Shown here one piece after another: positions 54,085 through 64,000 of a stretch of DNA of 64,000 nt. A program made the position numbers and the translations under genes. Location of the stretch: the NCBI RefSeq assembly GCF_902459505.1, contig NC_047088.1, positions 102,167,704 to 102,231,703 of the forward strand, read 5' to 3'. Source of the stretch: Geotrypetes seraphini (lineage: Eukaryota; Chordata; Amphibia; Gymnophiona; Dermophiidae). Every line of letters starts with the position of its first letter. The first letter of the stretch is position 1. The notes beneath the pieces were generated by a model. The model was not told where the DNA came from and did no database searches. It saw only the letters and a program-made list of their open reading frames with translations.

Positions 54085-54968
54085 GATGTTTTGAGAAAAA
54101 CATCCAAACATTTGGTAAAGAAAATATCCATTTTTGAACCTTTCAAGATATCTTTTTTTTTTTAATGGCCCAGCTAGATGTTTTGTCCAGCTAGACGTCT
54201 AATTATTTTGCCATTATAAAAAAAAAGTTCAAATTAAAAACATCCAAAATAAGCCATTTGCATGTAGGAAGGGCTATCCTTTTTAATGGACTAGTCACAC
54301 AGACTTGCCAGCAGAGCAGTGAGGCACTGCTGTTAACTTCACATTAAAGGTGCCAGGTACACATCTCACTATAACTCCCATACATTATATGGTCAGCCTG
54401 CCAAAACTCCCCCCAAACCTAATGTACCCACCTATCTACCACCCCAGTAGCCCTTATAAGGCAGTACAGTGGGTTTTGGTGAGCTCACATTTTCCACCAC
54501 AAGTGTACTAGTTAGGGTGACATATGGGCTTGGGTCCCCTTCTCTATTAGGACTGGCCAATAGTCATAAAGACAGATATGTACAGTTTTATGCAGATATT
54601 TTGGGATGAGAGGGGATCAGTGACTACTGGGGCAGTGTGTGTGGGCCATATTTTCATCCCTCCAGTGATCATTTGGTCAGTTTGGTTACCTTTTTAGCCC
54701 TTTATGCATTTTAAAAACAGGTCTAGCCCAAAACATCCAAATTATGCACTAGACATTTTGTAAAATGGTAAAACATCCAAGTGCTAAGTTTACCCTAATC
54801 CTGCCCAAAACACACCCCTAATTTGCCTCCTTAAGATTTAGACACACTGGAGACAAAACAACCAGAAAGTCAGCTTTGAAAATACTCACTTGGACGTTTT
54901 GACTAGTAAGACGTCCAAGTGCCAGTTTATGCCATCTTTGGGACAACTATTTTTTTTGAAAATGAACC
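54085..54968. mobile_element. Non-autonomous DNA element related to the fold-back ends
   Basis: Left ttttgagaaaaacatccaaa and right tattttttttgaaaatgaac form a loose inverted pair. Near the right end a hairpin acttggacgttttgactagtaagacgtccaagt resembles the acttggacgatc hairpin of fold-back copies A and B. The middle (54290-54700) has no coding capacity. Confidence 0.45.
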
Positions 54969-54976
54969 CTATAGAG
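54969..54976. repeat. 8-bp target duplication ctatagag, left
   Basis: Identical to 56703-56710 and directly abutting the hAT termini. Confidence 0.85.
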
Positions 54977-56702
54977 CACAGTTCTTCAACCGCCGGTCCG
55001 CGAACCGATGCTGGTCCGCAGAAAATTTCTGCCGGTCCGCGCAGGGCCGGTGAGATCTACAAATTAAATTTCCTGTCGGGCATCTGTTCCCCTTTCCCTT
55101 CCAGGGCCGGCGTTAAGATCAGCTGTGGTACTGCTACAAATGGCCGGCAAAAAGAAAGACAGAAGCCGCGGGACTTTTGCTCTTGCCTGCATCGCTATAG
55201 GCTCTGCCGATCTTGATCCCGCCCCCTTCTGAAGTGACTTCCTGTTTTTGAGGGGCAGGATTGAGACCGGCAGAGCTTGTAGCGAATAGCAATTCAGGCA
55301 AGAGGAAAGGTCCCGCGGCTTCTGTCTTCATTCTAGCCGTCTAATTGAAGGTAGGGTAGGTTTTGTCTTTTTTTTTGCTGCCAAGTTTAGCAGGACCGGG
55401 GTCGAAGGCAGGGCTAATAGTAATCGAGTGCTGGAAGAGTGGATCGGGGCCTGCAGCCAAGGGAGGAAATAAGAGATGCTGGATTATGAGGAGAGGGAAA
55501 AATGTGATATAGGTGTTGTTGGAAGGGGATGGTAGACCCAGGAGGGGGGATTGGTGTGACAGAAGGGAGATGGTGGATCCCCTTGGGGGAGGATAGTTAT
55601 TGGAACTAGGTGGGAATTGGAAGAATAGGGACACAAAGATAGATGCTGGATCTTGCAGGGGGCAGAGAGACATGGAAAATGCTGAACATGAGGATGGAGT
55701 ATGAAGACAGAAGTCAGATATTGGACATGGGTAGAGGGAGTAGGGAGACAGAGGAGATATGCTGGACATGGTGAAGGGGGAATAGGGAGACAAGGAGAAG
55801 ATGCTGAATAAGGAATGGAGGGAGTAGGGTGATGGAAGGTAGAAAAGGGGAAAAGAGGGGGAGGCATTGGGATGGGGAAAGATGGTGGGTTGGCTGGATG
55901 GCTCAGCAACGGGAAGAAAAAAAGAACACAGGAAGATGCTGGACATGGAGGTTGTAGGGTGAAGGAAAAAAGCAGACTTGACTGAATAGGACTTGACGGA
56001 GTACGTGGGACATGCTGGACACAGGGTGGATGCAGTAAGAAGAAAAAGGAGGCTCTGGATATTGGAATAATAGGTAGAAGACAGGAAGGGACAGAAGTGG
56101 CAGATAGCTTGAAGACCTTGAAAAGAAATTTAAGAAAAGACAGAAGAAAGCAGAACAAAATGGGCAGATAATAAAGGTAGAAAAAAATAATTTTATTTCT
56201 ATTTTGTCATTAGAATATATCAGATTTGAACTATATATCCTGCTAGAGACATAACTGGGGACTGCAAAGCCCAGGCAGTGCTTTAGCTTCCAGCACTCCC
56301 CTAACACTATTCCTGTCATGTGTGACTGCAGTATTCTGTTAGCATGATATTTCTGTGTAGCATTCTGTAATAATTTGGCTTGTTCAGTTTTCTTGATAGT
56401 GGAGGGGATATATGGGGAGGGGAGGGGAAACAGGGGTTTTGTTGGTCCTTGCTCTGTATATTTGTATTTATAAAATGACAATTGTACAGAATATTGTTTC
56501 TTTTTATACTTTAATAAAATATGTTCAATATAAAATCATAACTGAGGCTTGTGCGGATGGGATCAGATGGTTTGCGGGGACCGAACTCGCGGAGACGGGG
56601 TGAAAATGTTTTTTTAAATTTCAGTCTTAGTAGTTTGCCGGTCCACAAAATAATTCTTTTATTTCTGCCGGTCCATAGGTGTAAAAAGGTTGAAGAACAC
56701 TG
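54977..56702. mobile_element. Non-autonomous hAT element (Charlie-like ends)
   Basis: 1,726 bases with inverted ends cacagttcttcaaccgccgg and ggttgaagaacactg, subterminal gccggtccgc repeats on both sides, and a perfect 8-bp duplication. The interior has a degenerate repeat of agggagacaagatgctgga(catg)-type words (55480-55960). Its last third (56160-56620) is the reverse complement of the hAT interior at 25760-30900. No transposase frame. The Ser/Pro-rich minus-strand frames of about 200 codons come from the GA-rich repeat. Confidence 0.85.
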
Positions 56703-59612
56703 CTATAGAGTATAGTACAAAACAGTAATCAAAATAACATTGGTTTAAAACAGGAGAATAGGGGATTGTGTAAGGGTAAAGAGATAGGATCATCACATAA
56801 GGAAATTGGAGAAAGTATAGTTTCCTCTCTCCAGTCATGGTACATGGGCTTGTCGTGCCACTGGGGCTTGTGTGCATCTGAGAAGCTGAAAGCTATGCCG
56901 TCGATAGTTTTACTACCAGCAGGGTCTCCCAAGACGGACAGGTTTCAGTGGAGATGCCAGACTAACGATGTACCACCCATCTCGACAGTAGTAGATTGGC
57001 AATGTTGGAGGCGGAGTATTGCGTTTGATGCATCAACAATGACAACATCAAATTTATACTGTGCAGAAGAAAGGCCCGGCAATCTACTTCTGTATTCTGC
57101 CAAGAAAACTTGATTATGAGACATAAACAATTGACGTATAGTGCTGGAAGATGGTTCCCTAGGTCAGATGGCACTCACCATGCTACTAGGGAAGAGCTGA
57201 TTAGCACTCAGAATTTGCCCAGTGTTTGTGAAGCTGACCAATCAAAGCCGCCAGGACATCCTGATGCTGATGTTGCTAGACAAAAAAGGGAGATCAGAAG
57301 CTGTAAAGATATTTTCAACATAGGAAATGGAACATACGAAGCATGAACCAAGGAAAATTGGGGGAAAAAAATCAAAATTGATTTGATAGCGATCAATGAA
57401 CTGAAATGAACAGGATGGGGCCATCTTCAATTAAACAAGTATTGGATCTGCTACTCTGGTCATGAAACACACAGGAAAAATGGCATGGCATTCATCCTCA
57501 ACAATAAGCTTTCAAAATCTAAAGTACAATGTTAGTGATAGTCATGTCAATCCGTATACAGGGAAAGCCAATCAGTGTCACCTTGATCCAAGTATATGCT
57601 CCAACAACAGACATGGAAGAAGAGAATATAGCGATGTTCTACGAACAACTTCAAAATAGATCAAACACCAAAACAAGATCTTCTATCATTAGGGGGGATT
57701 TCAATGCAAAATAGGAAGTATACCTGAAGATGCAGTGGTTGGAAAGCACGGCATAAGAGAAAGAAATGAAGCTGATGATAACTTAGTAGTTTTGCAAAAT
57801 GAACCAATTTTTAATCATGAATATGCATTTTCAACACCACAAACTTCACCAGTACACGTGGACCTCTCCAAATGGCATGTATCAATATCAAATTGACTAC
57901 ATCTGCATAGGACAGAGATAGAAATCTGCAGTTTTGACTGCAAGGACTAAACCAAGAGCTGATTATTGAAGCAACCACGAGCATATGCAGGATCAAAGTA
58001 AAGCTTCACAAGAAGATCATTAGAGACCTTGCAAAATATGACATTGAAAACATTCCATCAGATTATTGGATAAAACTAGATAACAGATTTTCCTGTCTTG
58101 ATACAGGAGACAGAGAGCCTGAAGAGTTATGGAATGACATCAAAACCGTAATTACTGATGAAGCTAAAAACCCATAATTAGTGATGAAGCTAAAAACAAA
58201 AACATACTCCAGAAGAGAGCGAGCCAAGAAATCACCTTGGATCTCAGAAAAAACCAGAACAGTAGCAGGGCAAAATAGACAAGCATAACTTCCCAGTGAT
58301 AGAGAAAAAGTATCACAAATGAACTGAGTGTTTGAACGTCAAGTTCAGCAAGACAAAGAATGATGTCTAAAGGATATTTGTCAGAAAATTGAATTGGAAC
58401 ATGTAAATGGAAAAACCAATTTAGTGTCTCAGGAGGTTAAGAGATTGCAGCAGAAATTCCAGGCTCGATTGGGGATGCTTAAAGATTCCAATGGAATTAT
58501 ATTGATATTGAATAATCCAGAAAGCATTAAAAACAGATGGAAAGAATATACAGAAAATCTGTACAAAAAAGACAATGTGGATAATATTGGGGAAATTGAA
58601 CAGAAAACTGACATGGAAGAACCAGATATTTTAAAGGAAGAAATCATAGCAGCAATTAAAGCTTTATCGAAAAACAAGTCACCTGGTATCGGTAGTATTC
58701 CAGTTTAATTAATCAAAGGCTCAGAAGGTACTATCATGACCCTCACTCGACTGTCAACAGATTTAGAAGGAAAAAACATACCTATACCGAAGAAAAGTGA
58801 TGACAAAGACTATAACAACTAAAGAACAATTGTATTAATTGTATTAACGCCAGCAAAATATTGCTGAAAATACAACGAAGACTACAATCATATGTTGAAC
58901 AGCAGAAAAGGTCGAGGAACAAGAGGCATTATTGCAAATGTTAGGATATTGGAGAAGAGCAAAGAATACCAAAAACCTCTGTACTTTCACTTTGACTACA
59001 GCAAAGCTTTTGACTATGGATCATGATAAACTAAGGAGAACTCTTGCACAAAAGGGAATACCCAAACACATAACTCAGCCGATAAAGAGCCTCTGTGAAA
59101 ATCAAGAAGCTGCAGTGATAATAGAATTTGGCAACAATGATTGGTTTCCAATAAAATGTGGCATCAGGCAAGGATGCATCTTGTCACCTGTTCAACCTTT
59201 ACAGCCACACCATTTTCAGAAAAGCAAATTTGGAAGAAGAGAGTGTTGGTTTCAAAGTTGGTGGCTAAAATATAAACAACCTGTGCTATGCAGATGATAC
59301 AACACTCATCACCAGCAGCAAAAAAGACATGCTGTATCTATTGAGAAAAGTCAAAGCAGAAAATCATAACATGGGATTAGAACTGAATATAAACAAGATG
59401 AAGGTCATGAACATGGAAAATAATGAAGATTTTGAGCTTGAAGGCAATAGTATAGAAGTTGTAAAGGATTTCAATCTCCTGGGCTCTTTTGTAAACAAAG
59501 AACCAACTAGCAGGGAAGAAATACTTTGCAGAATAGCACTGGGTCACTCTTCAATGAAGGCTCTTAAAGTATTTAAAGGCAAGGAAATAACACTCCAAAC
59601 GAAGATCAGACT

Positions 59613-60764
59613 TGATTGTAGCAGCTTTCCGGGTCTTGCCACGTCTGTGTAGAAAGAACCAATGTTTCAGCCATCATGCTGTGGCTTTGCTGTGAGGTCT
59701 GCAGTGTGTCTTTATATATGGTGGGTTCGCGAACCTGATTGAGAACAGGGCAGTCAGTGGGTCAAGAAATTTGAATTTTTGGTGGGAAAGTTTGTTGGGC
59801 TGACCTGATTGAGAACAGGGAAGGCTGTTGGTCATGAACTTGAATTTTGGCAGGAAAGTTCATTGGAGGTCCAAGTTTGAATTTGAATTTTGGTGGGAAA
59901 GTTTGTTGGAAATCCAAGCTTGAATGTTGAGTATTGGTGGGAGCATTTGGGACCCAGTTTTTAATGTCTGGAGCGAAGGTCTGAGGTCCCACTTTTAAAT
60001 TCTGTCAGAAAAGTGGCTGGGACTTTTGACATGAAGGAAGAAGGCGTTTGTCCTCAGACCCAGTCCTTTTTGTACTACACTTCACCCTCCCCATTTGCGG
60101 TTTTGACACTCGCGATTTCACATATTTGCAATTTTTTTTGGGGGGGGAGGGGGGACACCCCCCCATAGTTTGCCATGTTCCCGCCTCTCTCCAGCCTTCC
60201 TCCCGGCATCCCGGCCTTACCTGGTGGTCTAGCGGGCTTAAATTACGGGAACACAAGGCAGTCATTTCCTATTGCCAATCTGCACGGGGCAGGAGCATAG
60301 GAAGATCGCTCCTGCCCCGAAAGCCTGCTAGACCACCAGGTAAGGCCGGGATGCGGGAGGGAGGCGGGGGTGGGTCAGAGCCGGACAAGAAGTTATTCGC
60401 GGTTTTTCTCAATTCGCGGTCCGGCTCTGCCGCTATCCCCCGTGAATACAGAGGGAGAAGTGTAAGTTTCTTTTGAATGAGAGGTTGCCATGCTTTGTTT
60501 ATGGAGAGCCCTTTATCTGCATTGACATTATTGGGGTGTCTTGCAATTTCTATTGCCTCTTTGATTCTTCTTGGCCACCAGCGGTGGTCTTTCTCCAGGA
60601 CTTTTGTGCTTTCAAATCTAATTGTATGACCAGTTTCCCTGCCATAAAGGGCTACAGCTACTTTCTCTGTGTTTCATAGTTTATGGTGTCTCTTGTGCTC
60701 TTTCAGCCTTTCCTCTATAGTGCGTCCAGTCTCACCAATGTAAGATTGGCCATGCACTCATTTT
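59613..60764 (-). mobile_element. Penelope-like element 3' piece with GIY-YIG remnant
   Basis: The minus strand at about 60480-60760 encodes YIGETGRTIEERLKEHKRHH, then GRETGHTIRFESTKVLE and RRIKEAIEIARHPNNVN, the GIY-YIG endonuclease of Penelope-like elements. The left end carries the family's 3' word ccacagcatgatggctgaaa (on the minus strand). The RT part is absent, so it is 5'-truncated. It lies within the RTE LINE and is interrupted by a mariner-type MITE. Confidence 0.8.
60078..60462. mobile_element. Mariner-type MITE with TA duplication
   Basis: 385 bases, inverted ends cacttcaccctccccatttg and ggatagcggcagagc...agggagaagtg (right end reads acagagggagaagtg), flanked by TA at 60076-60077 and 60463-60464. 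Subterminal cgcggtttttctcaattcgc repeats. Internal inverted repeat around accaggtaaggccgggatgc. Confidence 0.75.
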
Positions 60765-61170
60765 CTCAGTGGTCAATTATGGATCCAAAAGCTGGACACT
60801 ACAGAAACAAGACAGAAAGAAAATTGACTCATTTGAGCTTTGGTGCTGGAGAAGAATTTTATGCATGCCATGGACCACCAGAACAACTAACAAATCAATT
60901 CTGGAAGAGATCAAACTGGCTGCCACTCGAAGCCCAAATGATGAAGTTACAACTGTCTTGTTTTGGTCACTGTCCGAACAGAAAGATCATTGGAGAAGGA
61001 CATTTTGTTTGGAAAGATCGAAGGAATCAGGCGAAGAGGGCAACCTGCAATCAGATGGCTTGACATGTTGAAAACAACCATGGGGATGATGCTGGAGGAC
61101 CTTAGCGGACTAGCACAAAATTGCTCTCTTTTTAGATCTGTAATTCATCAAGTCGCTAGGACTTGAATAC

Positions 61171-61281
61171 GAGTCAATGGCATCTAAATAGCTAACTATA
61201 GTCCCCTCTCCAAAGGCCAGTTTAAAAAAGATTGTGAGTCCAGATTTAAATGGTACAAATGACAGCATAAACATGCATAAG
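61171..61281. other. Short non-coding stretch
   Basis: Nothing recognised after the RTE end. Confidence 0.3.
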
Positions 61282-61404
61282 TAACAAAATTGATAAATAT
61301 GCATCTATATACCATGGCTATATGTACAGTATGGGGGCTCATTAACAAAATTGATAAATATGCATCTATATACCATGGCTATATGTACAGTATGGGGGCT
61401 CATT
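61282..61404. repeat. Exact tandem duplication, 61-bp period
   Basis: taacaaaattgataaatatg... to gggggctcatt occurs twice in direct succession (61282 and 61343 starts) without visible differences, indicating a recent duplication. Confidence 0.9.
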
Positions 61405-61475
61405 TTCAAAGCATTTAGACACACAAAATACTATGGAATGTTGTGTGTCTTAAATGAACCCCCATATATTCCCCT
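61394..61475. repeat. Small palindromic repeat
   Basis: gggggctcattttcaaagca, tttagacacaca ... tgtgtgtctta, aaatgaaccccc: a loosely palindromic unit of about 80 bases of the type seen as MITEs. It overlaps the end of the tandem duplication. Confidence 0.45.
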
Positions 61476-61994
61476 TGTGAAGCTGTTCTTTTTCAGTATA
61501 TAGATTACTAAAATTGTCTTATTGATTACTAAAAATGTTTTTTTGTATGTGTGTGATATCAATTCAGCTTGTATCTTCAGGAGTCCTAAAGCTCAGCACT
61601 CGCCAAGTCTTTATAAACTACTTATGTGGTTTTAAATGGTTGAACTACAATATCAATTTCTCCATCGAGACAACCTATATAAAGTTATCTTCTCAGGCTT
61701 CTCAAAGTGTCTGCAAATTTAATACAGCTTTTTTTTTTTTTAATCTCAGCTTCAAAATAATTATATTTCCTAGGGCACTTCTTAGCTATCAGCGCTACAT
61801 AATTTTTTCCAGTGGGCTTCAGATTTTGTGACTAGATGTAAAATGGACAAAACAGAAATCTTTTCTTCTGTATATAGACATTCATGTCCATTATTTTTGT
61901 CTTAACATTTTGCTTTGTCTCTAGCAATTGAGGTACATTTGATTTTGTTGGATTTGGGATTTATTTACTTCACTTTCCAAATCTGAGTTTAAAG
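61476..61994. other. Non-coding stretch
   Basis: AT-rich. A 98-codon hydrophobic frame at 61535-61831 has no domain or start context to support a gene. Confidence 0.3.
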
Positions 61995-62187
61995 CAGGGG
62001 TGTCAAAGTCCCTCCTCGAGGACCGCAATCTAGTCGGGTTTTCAGGATTTCCCCAATGAATTTGCATGCGATCTATTTGCATGCACTGCTTTTCATTGTA
62101 TACTAATAGATCTCATGCATATTCATTGGGGAAATCCTGAAAACCCGACTGGATTGGGGCCCTCGAGGAGGGACTTTGACACCTCTT
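61995..62187. mobile_element. Complete hAT-type MITE
   Basis: Inverted ends caggggtgtcaaagtccctc and gagggactttgacacctctt, with an inner palindrome on gttttcaggatttccccaat. Flanks gtttaaag (61987-61994) and gtttaaac (62188-62195) match at 7 of 8 bases, as expected for hAT. It is the reference copy for those at 22968-23105 and 23749-34512. Confidence 0.85.
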
Positions 62188-62664
62188 GTTTAAACTAGTG
62201 ACAGACTCTTCATTCAGCTCTACTGGACATACAGTCTATGTTATATATTGTGCTTAGTACTGCAGCTGCTAGGCTTTGCTTTACCCATCTTAAATCTCTA
62301 GTAGTAAACTACATAGCTAAGTGGGATTGGGATTTGGATTTAGTAACTGCAGTGATAAATTAGCTATCAAGATCGATGTTGCTGTACTGGGCTAGGATAA
62401 AACATGATTAGTGGTACATTCTTGGCTTCTTTTCTGTCACCAGTTTCAACAAGGGTTGAGTACTTTGGGAAAAGGCATAACCACTCTATCAGGTGTAATA
62501 TATCATCTGTATTTGTTTCCATACTGTTTTTTGACCGTTATGGAATTCCATGGATGACAGTGTAGTAGTGTATTCTTACCCTGACATTAACAACTAGGGT
62601 TTCTGCTCTTTTGGGACCTTTGTCAACTAAACTAAAGTGTTGCAGGTAGTAATACAGCAGCAAA
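62188..62664. other. Non-coding stretch
   Basis: No gene or recognised repeat. Confidence 0.3.
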
Positions 62665-63730
62665 TTTCAAGTTTATTTAAAATGTATTATACTGCCCACT
62701 CGAGCCTTCTAGGTGGTGTACAAAAATGCCATAACAATATACCAATTAAAATATAATTGAATCAAAAACAAACCAAGAGAAAAACAATTTAAGGACAAAG
62801 ACGAACAGGTACAAAAGGGAAGAAGGGACTGGAACTACAATTAATAGAAAGAAAAGAAGAGAAGGGGAAGAACAAAAGGTTGGGGAACTGAATGTAGAAA
62901 TATATCTTAAATCTAAGTCGTCCTTAAAAGGACAGTTTAAGTGACAAAGGCATTGCGGAAAAGGAATGTCTTTAGCTTTACCTTGAAATTGATAAGTGTA
63001 GTATTTTCCCATAAGTAGTTAGTTCCAGAGAAAAGGAGCATTAACGGAAAAAATTGTGGTCCTCATTGAACTGATATGTTTCAATGAGGGAACAGTAAGG
63101 AGATTATGAGCAGTAGATCGTAGGGTCCTAGTTTGATTATAGGGGATAAGCAAATTATTAATGAATTCTGGCTGGCTATTTATTTTCATTTTAAAGGTTA
63201 GTAGTAGAATTTTGTAAGTGATCCTATGCTTTATAGGTAACCAATGAGCTTTATGTAAAAGAGGCATAACATGATCATATTTCTTTGCATTAAATAAAAT
63301 TTTTACTGCAGTATTTTGAACCATTTGAAGCCTTTTTTGCGATGTCCTTAAGAAGGGCATTGCAGTAATCTAAGCAAGAGATAACAAGTGAATGGATTAA
63401 AATATTCAAGGACGCAGGCTCTAACAGTTTTGCTAAAGCATTAATCATGCGTAGCCGATGAAAGCAACGTTGGACCACTGTGCTAATATGTTGGTGATAG
63501 GTAAATTTGCAATCAAAAGTGACTCCTAGTAATTTTAAAGAGGGTACCAACTTCTTGTCTGTCTAGTCTAGTACCATTGATTGTTAAGCAGGAGGATATC
63601 CAGTTTAATAACATTGTTTCTCCACCTATTTGTTGGAAGCAGAGAACAATGTTATGGTTCCTTTTAGCTGAAACTTTATTGACCTCCAGAGCTGTGATGC
63701 CATACATAGCCCCAGAGGAAAAACTAGATA
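62665..63730 (-). mobile_element. L2-like LINE, 3' part
   Basis: Minus strand: the 3' tail is at about 62665-62720 (accacctagaaggctcgagt, gggcagtataatacatttta). RT C-terminal remains run VTFDCKFTYHQHISTVVQ and LVISCLDYCNALL (63290-63550), then LLHKAHWLPIKHRITYKILL and TFKMKINSQPEFINNLL (63019-63360). It is 5'-truncated near 63730 with a few frameshifts. Confidence 0.8.
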
Positions 63731-64000
63731 CTTAAGTCACAATACAAAATGGAAGGGCTTGCCAGAGGAATTGTATACCATATGGGAAAACAGTCACCAA
63801 AGTTCATGCAATAGATAAATCTTTAAATAGTGAAGCAGAGCCCTCAATGTGTGGTTGTAAGCTCTGAAGAACTGCTCAACTGAACCGTTCCAACGCTCTT
63901 AAACCGGCAGAGCCCCACTACATGGGCCAGCCGCATACCATCATCGGGCCACTCCCAAGTGTGCAATTAATGCTGTAAATTAATTCAGTGAGAAACATTC
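63731..64000. other. Nothing recognised
   Basis: No gene or repeat identified up to the right edge. cagccgcataccatcatcgg and its surroundings were not matched to anything I know. Confidence 0.25.

Larger units (their letters stand above)
56850..61170 (+). mobile_element. RTE (BovB-like) LINE, decayed, split by a Penelope-like piece
   Basis: 5' leader from about 56850 (gtctcccaagacggacaggt). Endonuclease: WNIRSMNQ near 57335, AINELKWTGWGHLQLNKYWICYSG near 57390 and VYAPTTDMEEENI then GDFNAK at 57590-57712. Linker and RT: IKNRWKEYTENLYKKDNVDN near 58525, KNKSPGIGSIP near 58670, YSKAFDYGS near 59000, CGIRQGCILSP near 59160, NLCYADDTTLITSS near 59280 and LNINKMKVMNM near 59385. After the insert at 59613-60764 it continues VVNYGSKSWTLQKQDRKKID and FELWCWRRILCMPW (60770-60870) and ends with IEGIRRRGQPAIRWLDML. 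Many stops and frameshifts. Confidence 0.85.

Noticed and set aside
55341-56481. Ser/Pro-rich minus-strand frames of 192-224 codons
   Set aside because: Antisense of a GA-rich repeat within a hAT element; multiple overlapping frames are open.

Overview
The window looks like vertebrate nuclear DNA from a repeat-rich genome, most likely an amphibian and perhaps a caecilian. I infer this from the mix of abundant DIRS retroelements, CR1, L2, RTE, L1 and Penelope-type elements, hAT, mariner, PIF/Harbinger and Helitron DNA elements, and a ZNF668-like gene. The species call is inference; a lepidosaur or turtle is not excluded.

Only one host protein-coding exon is well supported. It is a 17-finger C2H2 protein at 10383-12089 (minus), which I recognise as the ZNF668 orthologue, with a clear splice acceptor just upstream of its ATG. 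A compact non-repetitive stretch near 36930-37300 carries a mirror-symmetric pair of YY1-like and ETS-like sites. It could be the shared promoter of ZNF668 and a divergent neighbour, which would make most of 12.1-37 kb a repeat-filled first intron.

Layout: 1-8605 is an old DIRS element split by a younger DIRS element with textbook termini and internal complementary region. 9-12.1 kb is the ZNF668 3' UTR and coding exon. 12.3-13.8 kb is a GC-rich fold-back element. 14.0-17.1 kb is an L1-type element with ORF1 and no ORF2, bounded by a perfect 20-bp target duplication and carrying a Helitron in its 3' part. 17.1-17.3 kb is a long palindrome. 18.3-22.9 kb is an old rearranged DIRS element split by a second ORF1-only L1 copy.

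23.7-34.5 kb is a four-level nest: a small hAT-type MITE, split by a DIRS element, split by a hAT element, split by a 4.5-kb DNA transposon (26031-30576). The innermost transposon has terminal inverted repeats of about 740 bp, a 4-bp target duplication and an uninterrupted 841-868 aa DDE-type transposase with a C-terminal Tudor-like segment. It is the most interesting object here.

37.3-43 kb holds a CORE-SINE, MITEs, CR1 pieces and a second fold-back element in inverted orientation. 43-46.4 kb is a young CR1 inserted into an older CR1, next to an L2 fragment. 46.4-49 kb has hAT remains, two tail-to-tail mariner copies sharing one internal deletion, and a degenerate minisatellite. 49.4-52.8 kb is a near full-length but decayed L2. 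52.9-56.7 kb has Harbinger MITEs, a MITE-like element and a hAT element with a perfect 8-bp duplication. 56.9-61.2 kb is an RTE (BovB-like) LINE split by a Penelope-like piece, itself split by a mariner MITE. The window ends in an L2-like LINE on the minus strand.
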